A stretch of 64,000 bases of DNA from Neospora caninum Liverpool (taxonomy: Eukaryota > Apicomplexa > Conoidasida > Eucoccidiorida > Sarcocystidae). The DNA is taken from NCBI RefSeq assembly GCF_000208865.1, contig NC_018397.1:3811748-3875747 (forward strand), read 5' to 3'. Below, in pieces: positions 1 through 11,896 of this stretch (its first letter is position 1; every line of letters begins with the position of its first letter). Made by a program: the position numbers and the translations under genes. The notes beneath the pieces are model-generated. The model had not been told where the DNA came from and made no database searches. It saw nothing but the letters and a program-made list of their open reading frames with translations.

Positions 1-219
1 CCTGCTTGCAAGCACACCACAAGCCGAGGCCTAGACTGGGGTGTCGGAGCTTATATTCTCTGCATGTATGAGTTCATGTATGTATATTTGCAAATGCCAC
101 AGAGCAGTTTGTATCTTTTGCTTCACCATATTGCAGCACAGGATACAGGTGGGCTCCGCAAGAGTAGCCTGTATGAAGGTTCACCTACACCCTGGCCCAT
201 TCGATTGTTTTTTCTTCAG

Positions 220-2148
220 CCAGCAGCAGATGCTCAACGCTGTCATGCTGCCTCCGCTGGCCATGGTGAGGCACCCAGACTACCAAGAGGCGCCGACCTT
301 CTTCGAGCTCTTTGAGAAATTTGACGTCGAGACGCGAAAGCTCACCATGGGTGAGGACTCGATCATTCCACAGCGGCGTCGCCCATTTGAGTGTTCAAGA
401 CAAGACGCCCACTGGTGTCTCCCGTAGCCTCGTTGTTTCCGTTCTCTGGTGCATTCTGACTCTTCACTGGAGAGGAGGGAGAGGACTTTGTCTCTCCACG
501 GTGTCCTTCACGTTTGTCCCTTTCCCACATTTTTTCCTCCGTTCACCTTCCGCGCCTTGCGCCTTCCTGTCTCTGCAACCTGTTCCCCGATCCATCTCTC
601 ACTGCCGCTCTCCCCGTTTTTCAACGCGGGTTCTCTTTCAGGCCTCTCCGTGCGATGGAGATGCGCCCGTGGTCCCTGCGGCAAAACTCGCTTTTTTCTT
701 TGCGGCGTGCTGATCGAGCACAGAAAAAGAATGGATCTGTCTCTTCTGCGACATTTACAGAGCACCCGACGCCACCTTATGCAAGCACCCATATATATAT
801 ATATATATATAAGCATCTATATAATTCTTTACTTTTGCGTCCACTGCTCTGCGGGTTTCTAACCCTCGGCCGCGCAGTCCGTGTGGATTTCGTATTTTTC
901 TTTGCGCATGCTGGGTCTTCCTCGAGGCGTGCAGGTTAATCTCCACAGCGTGTGTGATGTGTGTCCTTCTCGCCCTACACAGAGCACATTGCTTCTCTGC
1001 TTCAAAAGTTCGTCGACAAGGAGCTTCTGGACAAGGCGCCAGTGCACCGCATGCTGAAGATCTTCACTCGGTGAGGAAACAACACGAGAAACGCGCCGGT
1101 GTCGGACCAGCATGGAGGCTCAGGAAAGAGCGAACCGGCCGGACAAATAGACAAGAAGTCGTTTCTGCAGAGGCCGGAAGAGGATTAGGAACTGGGCCGG
1201 CGCTTGGGCTGCAGGAACTCGAGACTAGAAACACATCGTATTTGTGGAAACGATACGGAGACAACAGAGAGGCAGGAAACCGTCTGCTAACTGGGAGACC
1301 GAACGAAGTTTTTGTCGCTTGAGCGGGAAGCTGTGCTGTAGTGCAGAAAGAAGAGTTCTGTCTCTTTTCTTTGCAGGCTCGCAAATGAAGAACAACTGAA
1401 TGCTGTACTTCAAATGACTCTGGAGGGGTTCCTGCGTCTTGCCGCTACAAAAGACGGAGTAGACGTAAGTGCAGATGTGCACGTTTCAGCTTCAAATCCG
1501 AGATCATCCCCAAAACTGCGCAACCGCGTTAGCTTTAGGCCACCAAAAACCGCGCGCGTAGATGTGTGTCGATACACCTTTTGCGGGGGAGTTCGCTCCA
1601 CGGCGCTGTCTTCTGCTTGTTCGATCTGGTGTTCGTCTTCTGCGTCGCCCCTTTCTTTTCCGCCTTCGCTTCGTGTCCCATCTGTGATGCTCTTCTCCCT
1701 TTTTGCTGCTCGGCCTTCTTCACACTCTCTTACTGTGCTCTTCTACTTTGCTGCTTCCTCAGGCGATGGTTCGCCTTCTTGGGTACGCGACTGCGAAACA
1801 GAGAAAGAGTGTCGTGAAGGAGATGAAGAAGGTCATGGTGTCGATGACAACAAATCCTGTCGATTACCTGCTTGTTCTTCGCCTTCTCTGCACTGTAGAT
1901 GACACAAAGCTTCTGCGAGACGTCCTCATTAAGGTGAGAGTGAACGCCAGGATAGCGGGTTCCTTGCACTTCTTTTTACCTCCGACAGTGGCGCCTTCAC
2001 TTCTTTCCACCGGCTTCCTCACCAGATGCTTTAGCCACACTCCTCCATACTCGTCACCGCTTCATCTACGAGAAACAGGTTCTAAAATCTGTTTAATTTA
2101 CCCATGCAGACATTTATATTTACATATATGGAGTGTCGATCTGTATGC

Positions 2149-2184
<36 letters not shown>

Positions 2185-5100
2185 GTAACATCAGTGGATA
2201 TGTTCATCTGTATAGTAGTTTATATATGTGTGTGTAACTCTTTATACGTATCTTTTATGCGAATTGCTACTCTCCTGAAGCTGCAGAAAGCACGGTACGT
2301 TGGGTTTGTGGTACCCCACCAAAGCCCGTATCCGGAGCCTGCTGCGATGCATGCTGTGACTAGAACATGACATCCAGTAATGCGTACGTGTCTCTTTTTT
2401 ACACATTCCAGGAACTCACGAAGGAAATTGGAACCATCGCCTTCGATCCGCAAGGCTACTTCGTTCTCCTCCAGCTTCTGGACACGTCTTCTGAGCCCTG
2501 CAAACACTTGCCTCTTCACACCCGCCAGATGCTCCAGCTACCGTCTCCTACTAGGTGGGTGGAACGCCCTCCAGGAGAATCTTGCTTATCAACGAAGACG
2601 TATTATCTATTTGCTTACCTCTGCTTTTATGTATTTGCATATGCCGTTTTCTCTTTTGAAGCGACGATGATCTTTCGTTGCGGTAACAAGCATACCAATC
2701 ACGATGACACGGATGTACGCATACATAGGGGTTCAAATGGACATAGTCATAGAGCTGTGGCAATAGTCACAGATAAAACCTTTTAGGAAGCTGGAAAGTT
2801 CGTCTTTCTTTGAGCTGGTAAGCCGTTTTCCTGAAAAGGACGGGAAAAGCACAGGTTCGTTCCCCCTTACCGAATGGGGATAGATTTGGGCAAAGCGAAT
2901 TCTGGCGGGTTAGGTTGCTCTGGTACTCCACGTCCAGTTTCGGGTCATTGGGGCTGTGATATTTTTTCATGACTCGCAGTCTGAAGCCATTTGACGTGCG
3001 AGTCGGTGAACTTCGGGCTCCTATCGTGGAGGCCCTCGAGAAAGAACTGGAGGAGGCAGCAGAACGGCCTTCCACTGCTTCTCTCTGTTCGCCTCCGAAA
3101 AAAATGAGGAAGAACCACCTGGGGATGAAGGCGAGTGCGGAGGCCGAGCCCTCAGAGGGCGAGGGACAGCAAGAAGGCGACAACGGAGCAGAGGAAACAG
3201 AGAAAACAAAAGGCGCTTTCAAGGACTGGCTCGAGAACCAGTATGCTTCGCGGGTCTTCGTCGAGTTCCTCAAGGTTACAAAAAGTAAGGCAACGTAGAT
3301 CGTGTGACGAGAAAGGAGCGAGCAGACACAGGCAGCACCGACGGCGAAGCCAAGTGACATTTTTTGCGGCAAGATTAGAGGAACCAAAAATAGACGAAAT
3401 ACCGCGATCACGCGTGCGTGGGACGAGGCCAGTTGCACCCTGCATCTTCCGTCCTGATTCCGAAAGGACAGCACGAGACATTGCTCGGTTATCAGTGCTA
3501 GCCTCCTCCGCATACTTCTTTTCTGACATGCTCACCATGTACCGTAGGAGCTTATGTGCAGTCACATACGTACCTACCTGCATTCATACGCTGGTATATG
3601 TTCACGCACATGCGCACATACGCCACTGCATTTATATATATATATATATATATATAAATAATATTTACATGTTTTTGCACACGCGTGCATGTACATGTGC
3701 GCACAAGAATGCGCGTTCGTGGACATGATAGGGAATGCTCGCGTCGTGCGTTGATAGAAGTTTCCACCTGTTGTTCGCACTATTCGCGTCTCGTGCAGGC
3801 CCTAAGATCCTTGAGTTGCTTATAGGGGAACTCGGCAACGATGAAAAGTCGCTCCGCGGCTTCGTTGATCACCCGTAAGTGTAATGCGAGGGCCATTCAG
3901 GATGCGAAATTGCCCACCACCGGTTGCAGTGCATTTCCAAAGATTTCACGTGACGCACTGTTTGTGTAGACACCGGGCAGAGAACTGACCAGACGTCTCG
4001 CGCGGGTAACGTTGATGAGACGGGGGCCAGGAGGTGTCCGCTCTCTCGGGTCTTGTCTTTTCCTCTCTACCTTGCGTTTTCGTGTGAGTACTGAGGACAG
4101 AGACAGAGCGGAGTGTTATCAGTTCTTGTTTCGACTTCACAACTGAGGAAGATGTGATGGATATGCTCGGAACGCAGTGTTCCGGTCCAGCTCCCTCAGC
4201 CCGGGGTCTCCCATTGGGCAGACGCGGATGGCAATTCCACGGTACAGTAATGCGATTGTGTCTCCTCCCTACATCGGGACGAAGCATTTTCTCGTGCCCC
4301 CAAGGTTGGCATTTCTCTTTGGAAGGCTCACAGAGGATTCGGGGGTCGCATGCTGGAGGCCGCGTTTTTTTAAGGTCACGCATGCACTTGCATCTGTTCA
4401 AGATGCCTGGCAGGAAGGTCACGGATTCGACTGGTGTTCTTCTGGTATTCAGGCATACGCAGCGGTTGTTATCGAGCCTTGTGAAGCAAGCAGATGAGAC
4501 ATGGGAAGTCGCAGGAAGCCCAGAGCGTTCAACTGAACACAGCGACGGAAATTCGAGACCGTCCTTCATCGGGTCCCTATGGCTTGTCTTGGCTCCTCGC
4601 CTGTCCGCCGTTTTGGCCTCTCGAGGCGTGTTCCTTGCAACGGATATTCTCCAAGCGTCCAGGCGGCTGCATGCAAAAGCCCTTGAGAAGCAGGTAAGAC
4701 AGGGATGGTGAGTGGGCTGTTCAATGACGGAGGCAGGAATTTTTCCGTCTGTGTCGTTCCAACGTCTAGAGGGCACGCGATGGGGACACGGGCGAACCGA
4801 GGACGTTAGCTGATACCTGCTGCATCGGCCTCCGCCTCCGCTCCTGGTGTCAAGGGCACCCTTAAAAGGTGTCCGACGTGAAATGAGAAAAACGACGGGG
4901 ACAACTGTGCCGGGTGTGGAGGCGGCTACGATAGCATTGGCCAACAAACGGCGAAGATGGATCGTGTTTCAAGTGACGAATAGGTCGTGTCATCAGGCCT
5001 TCCCGTGTGTGTCGCTCCCCTTCCTCGGAGCTTTCAGAGTCATACGGAACCAGCGGAACTACGTATCGGCCATGTACTAGACGATTGTATTTTGTGTGTA

Positions 5101-5897
5101 ACTAATTTCCGAGGACTGGTCATTGCTTACTGGTTGCGAGGTTCCTGTGTTGGCGCAAGTGGGGCTATATATTCTGGGCACGATATCCACCTAACGTCAG
5201 TACCGATACACACTGTTGTAAGTACATGTGTATGGTTACCAGGGGGATCAAGGCACTCCAACCGATCTGCCTTTATGAGCTGCTCTTGCGAAAATGTGCC
5301 CGTGTGGGACGGTGGAGCGTTTCGCACGAAAAAAACCCATTGCGTTCAATCGCGTTTTCCAACCGCTGTGTGTGTGCCACTTCAGATTGTACAAGCACTC
5401 GAAGGAGACGCACTACAACAAGCACGAAAAACCGTTCAGGCAGAGGGTAGGTTACTTGCTGGCAGTTGCGGCCTGCAGTTCTCACACACCGGAGGCAACC
5501 TGCCACGAATAAGAGTAGAAGTGTTTTTTGTTTACAGTGGGAGAAAAGCTAGCCTGCAAGCACTCCGTCTTTCTGTACCAGCTGCGTTGTCACAAGGGCG
5601 TTATGAGCTTTCTCTCAGAAGACTCCACTATCGTACGGTGTCTAGATTGAACATGATTCATTTGTTGTAAACATGCACGGCAAGCACCCCATCTCAAGAG
5701 GAAGAGCACGCGTCGAAATAGGTGTTTTCTTCCGTGCGAGCAACTGTGGGATTACGATTCTATAAGCCTGGTCAAATCCAGGTGCATATCTGCGGGGGCA
5801 TCATCGCTATTCAGTGTTCTGTGCTCTTTTTTGTTGTATGACAGGTTTGTCGACTGCAGGATTAGATATGCTCTCGTCCAAGCTCAAGGAAAATTAA
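220..5897 (+). CDS. Puf6/Penguin-like protein (CPL domain), 5'-partial
   Basis: C-terminal about 450 residues of a Pumilio-like protein of the Puf6/Penguin (KIAA0020) family, nucleolar RNA-binding proteins linked to 60S ribosome assembly and mRNA control. Exons with GT-AG borders and continuous phase: 220-350, 983-1070, 1377-1464, 1763-1933, 2412-2554, 2980-3284, 3799-3874, 4453-4693, 5386-5446, 5845-5897 (TAA). Family signatures are the helical run after EEQLNAVLQ with TKDGVDAMVRLLGYATAKQR, then TNPVDYLLVLRLLCTVDDTK and DPQGYFVLLQLLD, matching the Puf6 order 'HDGA-R-A...IDDTK...KYGRKVLLYLL'. The tail with ASRGVFLATDILQA and a final STAGLDMLSSKLKEN matches the Puf6 C-terminus. A charged Lys/Glu-rich insert (about 3090-3220) is absent from the usual family. 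Upstream Puf repeats should lie left of the window. The family call is firm; the exon borders are inferred. Confidence 0.85.
791..810. repeat. (TA)n microsatellite in Puf6-like intron
   Basis: Simple AT dinucleotide run inside the intron between the exons ending at 350 and starting at 983. Similar runs occur in the same gene's introns at 2153-2182 and 3632-3656. Confidence 0.9.
2153..2182. repeat. (TA)n microsatellite
   Basis: About 30 bp of alternating AT in the intron between the exons ending at 1933 and starting at 2412 of the Puf6-like gene. Confidence 0.9.
3632..3656. repeat. (TA)n microsatellite
   Basis: About 25 bp of alternating AT in the intron between the exons ending at 3284 and starting at 3799 of the Puf6-like gene. 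Confidence 0.9.
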
Positions 5898-6348
5898 GAG
5901 GAGGTACAAGGACAGAACTCAGCGTGTGGTATTTAAACAAGGTGTGCATTGTCATGGTACTCTACCCCGGAAACATGTAATGCTTTATCCACGAAAAAGT
6001 CACTTTTCACGAGCCGTTGTGTTCTCATTGCCAGTCAGAGTGCAGCACGCACTTGGCCGTCTCCTGACGCATTGATGGAATACATCTTACAGCTAGCAAT
6101 CGGCTGCGCTCATGACAACACACTCAACTGTCTCCCGGTAGGGCATTCGGCATCCCTCAGACAGCGAGGTAGAGTAATGGCCATGCGATGGAAGGCAGAT
6201 GAAGTTCCATGTGTGGTACGGGTAGGACAACAAAAGCAGCTTCACAGGCGATTCCAACAAATCTGGAGCTTCGATACTCACGAACATCACTGCAATTTGC
6301 GTAGGACTGAGGAACACACATGGTGACAGCTGTCATATGCAGGCGCAC
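5898..6348. other. Intergenic, convergent 3' ends
   Basis: Gap between the stop of the Puf6-like gene (+) and the stop of the secreted-protein candidate (-). It should hold both 3' UTRs. I see no further exon with splice support here. Confidence 0.5.
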
Positions 6349-7786
6349 TCATTGCCCCGCGGCGCCCATCGCGACAAAAACTGCCCCTAGGAGAAAGGCA
6401 ACCAGGGCAGGCATAAAATCAGCCTCCACGTTAATCAGACAGCGTCGCTTCTGACTGATCGGTAGACGGAAAACTGAGAGCGCATGGTTCCCGTGATATT
6501 TGCGCACCTGCGTCCATTTGAACGCCAGCGTCCAGGACAGGTATTGCCGGCCCTTACTTAAGCTGGTGTTAAAATTCGTTGAGCCAACAATGCTGCTGAA
6601 GGACTCTACACTGGAGAGACACCTGGCCATCCTCCTGGATTGTTGCTGGGACTGGAATATGGAGGTGTCCCGCGGGCTTCCGCGAAGTATTGGCCATTTG
6701 GTGGAGGGGCACCAGTTGCTTCCCAAGGTATGGCCTGAGGAGCGTAGCGTTGAGAAGCGATTGCATTCATCACCGCAGCCACAGGATCAGCCGCATTAGG
6801 GTACATGCTGCTCAGCCAGTCAGGCTGAACGACTGGCATAGTGGCATCTTGAACTGCGGAGTTCGGCAGAGAGGGTATTATCTGTTGCTGCGGTGCGACC
6901 ATAGGAGGAGGGTATGGACCAGGAATTCGCCCAAGTGGCGCAGCATATGGAATCTCTGAAGGCATGGACAAACAGGAAGACTGGTTTCATGATCAGGCCT
7001 CGGGAAGTATTTCTCCGAAAATTTGCGTGCCTAGGGATACCGATAGACACTGCTGGTGGCCGAGTTGGTACTGATGCCACCCGAGGGCGCTCGTAGGAAG
7101 ACGGAGCGTCCACACCGCTCTCGGGTTACTGAGTTGACTCATGGATTCGAGTGAGACTCAAAAACTGCTGAACTTTACAATATACCTAACCCTATCCACC
7201 GTTTCTGGTGCATGTGGATCGGAACGGAGTAGACGCTCCAACCAGAACCTTACCAGTGCCGAGAAGAGAATTGGAAGCAGCAGCGAGTCCGTTGTGCACG
7301 CGCCAGAAAGTGCCCTGAATCAGAGGGGCTACAACGGGCCGGAGCACAACAGGAGCGGAAGGCACGCCACCGGCTGCAGTCCTCATGTTTCCGTTTCCAT
7401 ATTGCAGCGCGGGATTGTATGGGATCGCCTGGGCCCGGCGCAAAGCTAGCCCCGACGTCCTATCTGCACGAACAGTCACGCCAAGGGGGCATCTATCGGA
7501 GAGCATTCAGCATGACCTCATTCCCAGGCGGGCGGACAGGCAACACACGATAGTTAGAGCATCGCCCGTGCACACCATCCCATATATTAGAGATTACGGT
7601 TAGCTGAACTGTTTCACCCGGGGTAGAAACGTCTTTTTTTCGCGCGTCATTCCTGTGATGTGAGAGGAGACATTCCCATTCTTCAAAAGACGTACCCGCT
7701 GCAGTGACGGATGGAAGAGAGACGACTCGACCGGCACCGAAGACGATACATAAGCAATAAAAAGCGGGGGATGTGAAAGTCTTCAT
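6349..7786 (-). CDS. Secreted Pro/Ala-rich protein with C-terminal TM helix (dense-granule-like)
   Basis: I do not recognise the protein. Reading - strand: ATG at 7786 opens a hydrophobic signal peptide (MKTFTSPAFYCLCIVFGAG). This exon ends at 7576 (GT donor, joining an acceptor at 7463) or at 7517 (joining at 7428); both keep frame. Further exons are about 7428/7463-7254, 6955-6623 and 6473-6349 (TGA), with matching phases (G|GTAAGG to AG|AG and G|GTGTCT to AG|TT). The body is rich in Pro, Ala, Tyr and Asn (for example PGPYPPPMVAPQQQ). The last exon encodes a 20-residue hydrophobic helix, FMPALVAFLLGAVFVAMG, four residues before the stop. Signal peptide, low-complexity body and a single hydrophobic segment are the usual layout of coccidian dense-granule and vacuole proteins; that localisation is inference. 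The first intron is ambiguous. Confidence 0.55.
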
Positions 7787-10700
7787 TGAAATGGTCTTGT
7801 CAGCTGGTTTGTCACCAAGTTAAAAAAACCGATCTTGATCTTCAAAAAGGTGAGGGTTTCAATAAATACCGTTCTGCACGCATATATAAAAGCAGTTCGG
7901 GATGACACCCCGAAAATTTGAATCACACCTTAATAGAGCATGCACAAACGGTCAACAATTCGGCACATGAGTAACGAGGAAAGCAGCCAGCCAGTTTGCT
8001 GATCACAAATCTGAAGGTCAGTCACAACAGGCTCTGTTGTGTACTGTAGTGTTCTTTTGTGCGATGCAAGCTCCTATGCACTGGTCCCACCGCACTGTTA
8101 TGCAAGTCGATGGTCAGCTTTGACAGGAGGTTTTTGTGGTCGAAGCGAAAAACACGAAAATGGACAGCTGAGGCACTCTGCTGTAAAGGCGGACAAGCAA
8201 ACCACGTTTCAAGCAAGGAGGAAACAAACTCGATTCTTATGGGACGACTGGCCACTTGGTTTCGGTGACCCGCCAGCTATGCACGAGCGTCGACGGGCGC
8301 ATAAAACACTCGAGAGTTCCACGATCAGATTCCGTGGCTACCTGGTACCACTGCTACATAAGAGAGTTTACTGGGAGCTTCCTGGTAGCGTGTAAGGCCA
8401 AGCCGACATACACGCAAAGTTTTTCGGATAGTGGAAGCACGAGCTGGGGTATACCAGGACATCTTATTGTGCCGTCGGCAACTAGACCTGGCATGGAAGT
8501 TGTGCCGACGACGAAGGTGACGATTGCAATGCACTTTTAATTAGACAGATCTTTCCACGTTTCACTTTCACTTGTGGGTTCTGGCTGTTTCCGAATTCAG
8601 CCGGTGAGAGTGTGTCCTACGGTGAGCGCTAGGGCACCGTATAAATTGTTTTGTATTTCGTGGTATGCACAACGCTGGGTGGTTCTAGATAAGCCATTGG
8701 GCCTCAGGATCCTCACGTGTCTTCCAAAGCAACCATTCTATCGAGGTGCCCATGTTTCGGCTTTCCGTTTCCACGTTCTCAAAGGCACACGCCTTCTGTC
8801 TACGCCGTTCATACATCGGTGAAAGAGCTGTCAGTCACATTCATTCAGGAATCAATCGCCAACGCATCACACGCCTCGTGAACGACAACCAGTCTTCAGC
8901 ATAATCTGAGCGTAGTCTGTCGATGTTTAGACGTTCTACCGTGCGCGCCATTGTGTTTCTGAATATGGATCGATAGTCCTTCCATTCATCAGTGTGTCCT
9001 AAAACAAAGAACACCGCAACTGTGAGTTGCTTGACGCCGTGGGAAAGCCTCTGAGCTGGTGCACGCTAGAGTCGGTCCGGTCGACAGCCAGCGACCCAGA
9101 ATCTTAGAGGCCGCCGAGTGTGGCGTACAGAACGAAACTATCAGAAAGTTAATGATGGACTGGAGAAAAGACTTATGCACTGGTTTTTCAAAACAGGCTT
9201 TTGATGCAAGGGGATGCGAGACTGCAGTACCATTCTACCGTTGTCCATGCCTCATCACTAACCCTGAATACACAACGCAATTTGGCGGGCCCGCGTCCGT
9301 ATATTTGCTTCGTTTTCCACGTACTGTCCCTGTTCTCATGGGCCCAAGTCACGTGCACCTTTCGCTAAAGTAGAGATAATTCTGGCTATAACTCAGTCCT
9401 ATTTTCGTCGTGATGGTCGACATTAATTCTAAATTCTTCTCTTGCCTCTGCCCAAAACACTGGTGGGCTGTCATAAGCCATTGCCGCCTCCATTCTTCAC
9501 AATGATGCCTACAGGCGGTTCCCCTGCGAGACGGTATCGCTTGTAGGCACCAAGCGATGCGTAATCTGAATTAGACAGAATCATAATGTGCGCTGAGAAA
9601 CGCTATGTTCGTTGAGAGTCGGCATTGTTGAAGCGAGGGAACACTCGACACATCGGAAGTTTCCTTCGGGAAAATCACGTTTTTGCCGGAAATGCGTGCA
9701 ACAGCACGGTGCATGCCGTCTGCTTTGTTTTCCCAGGCATGACACACAGCATGTCGAAAGGAAAGAAAAGTAACGCTTTGTTGTTATCGTTCTCTCTCCT
9801 CTAATATTCCTCTGTGACTTTCTTCGCCTTAGTAAATTTGCGCTTGGTCGCTTTTCCGGCGTACCTGGTAAAGAAGGGTCCGCAACCCCTGAAAGCAGTA
9901 GCAAGTTCCTGGTCCTCTTCACCGGCAGGCAGCGAGGTCTCTATGGTACGCGGACGACGACACTACAACCGTAGTTTCGGCTCTGCCTATGCTGAACCTG
10001 TCTGGTCGGAAATTAGATTCCGTCTTTCTCTCTGCACAGCCGCTTATGTGTCGAGTCTGCAACCTCTCTTAGTGATCTATCCGTCTCTATCTCACTGCAC
10101 CTACCGGTGGACAGAAGATTATCTCAGCATGCTCACACCCCCGCATTCTGTATGGTCTGGTGACGTGAGAACATTGAAAGCAATTGGGTGTCGATTCACT
10201 GGCTCCTGGCCTGCTTCACCTGGCCGGATGTTGAAGGGACAGACAGACAACGCCTCATCTGGACAACCATGGTGTCTCAATAGCCTACAGAAAGCCCTCG
10301 TTTAGACACACAACGGTGGGCTGTTACTACCGAGCGAATGCCTCTCAATGTGTGCGAACGGGCAAATGTTACCAGCGTAGTCGCAGGCGTGATTCCAAAA
10401 TATGCACCGTTAATCGGCATTCTGGGGGCAATCGGCGTTCTTCTGCGCATGACCTCCCCTAACGCTCGCCCCCGCTTCCCCGCGTGTTGGGTGATGGCCA
10501 TGCAAAAAAAACCCTGCCACGCGTCCTCACTGAAGTGCGTCAAACTTTGCCGTCTCCTTCCTGTTGACGGCGGGAAGCAATGCACTGTCAAAGATTCAGT
10601 GGTTTCGGCCATGCTACGGATCGATGCACAATCGCTCATCGCGCGACCCTGTGTTGATAAGTGCCTAAGAGTTCCAGTCTCATGAGGTAATGAATGCCCC

Positions 10701-10824
10701 TTTCAGCGGAATCTCAGTCGCCGAGGGCAACTGCACACAGGATTTCTAACTGCGTAGACAGTTGGCTTTTTAAGACTAAAAATACAGATCTACAGGTTGG
10801 TACGATTTTCAGCATCTAAAAGTG
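7787..10824. other. Intergenic, no gene resolved
   Basis: About 3 kb without a reading frame that I can tie to convincing splice sites. It should include the promoter of the secreted-protein candidate at its left end and the 3' region of the orphan gene at its right end. A + strand frame at about 10338-10470 has a short hydrophobic run (PKYAPLIGILGAIGVLL), and a - strand frame at 9581-9922 is cysteine-rich. Neither could be connected to anything. Confidence 0.4.
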
Positions 10825-11284
10825 TCATCTAGCAGTTTCTAACGTCATCATAGCGTCTCTACCACCCTCCTGAGGGGGGTTCCCCAGAGCAGGGCTATCC
10901 AGAGCCGAGAAAAGTCCAAGGCCTGTCAGCTGGATAGCGCCGTGCAGTTGACTAGCTGTCTTGCAAGCTGCTGGCGGTACTTCTCCAGATATCTGAATCA
11001 GTTGTTCGTATATTCACCTTGACCTGGAGTTGGTATGGCAAACCTCAACTCTGGCCTAAGTCTCTCCTCCGGTGTTGGAAGCTCGGCTAACATCGGAAGC
11101 ATTCGCACTTACAGCCAAGCTCACCTTTCCAAACCCCGGATATCTCAAGCCCAGGTGACTGACACACTGCCCCCTCAACGCACTGCGCTGTGGATAATTC
11201 TCTGCTAGCTCTACTAAGCGGCTTGGCATATTTGTAGAGCCCACTGCTGGGGCTTCGTCGTGTCCTTCCACAATCCCGAACATG
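10825..11284 (-). CDS. Orphan small protein, two exons (possible extra 5' exon)
   Basis: Unrecognised. Exon 11284-11125 begins after a good acceptor (ttgctgttgcag) with C-ATG and ends at AAAG|GTGAGC in phase 0. Exon 10992-10825 begins after gattcag in phase 0 and runs to TGA. Read from the ATG at 11283 this gives a soluble protein of about 108 residues containing MFGIVEGHDEAPAVG, QLHGAIQLTGLGLFSALDSP and the end GGRDAMMTLETAR. An in-phase upstream exon starting ATG at 11571 (MWQNCQDDGVARPAATV, donor about 11506) could extend it. Because both introns preserve phase and the residues look unbiased, I think it is real. There is no signal peptide on the short model. Function unknown. Confidence 0.45.
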
Positions 11285-11896
11285 CTGCAACAGCAACCAG
11301 GTCATCGTTATCTTCGACACTGTCGATCTCGCCAGCGTACTCTCTGATAGCCCGGAATCCTGTACACCTTGCTTGCCATAGACGACTGATCAAATGTTCG
11401 TTGACGACTGGGGTAGCGTTCAGTGCACAATAGTGGCGTGCATAATTACCTGTAGTACACGTCCGTGTGGAATGAAGCTGCTCCTCGTGATGTTCTACAG
11501 AAATTGGAGACCCCGTGTAACTGTAGCAGCAGGCCGGGCGACTCCGTCGTCCTGGCAGTTTTGCCACATCTGAGAAACCCGAAAAGCTCGCCCTGTCTCA
11601 GCAAGCTTGAATGAAGTCAGGATACTTACAGTTAATCTGCAGTACTCACTACCACACAGTTCTTCCACGTTTGGTACACTAGGTTCGCAGGTCCAGCCAC
11701 GGCTACTAGGGAGCGCTGTTGTGTAGTTTCATGCGGAAAAATGGGTTTAAATGAGACTGAAAACAAAACCCGGTTTTCTCCACCCTCAACACAAGTCCAT
11801 CGACAAATGTAACTTCCTGTTCCGTAGCGGAAGGCTGATGGCGGCTCGCGGAAAAGGGAATCGGCAACAGGCCAAGGGGGTCCAGCAGTGCATCAG

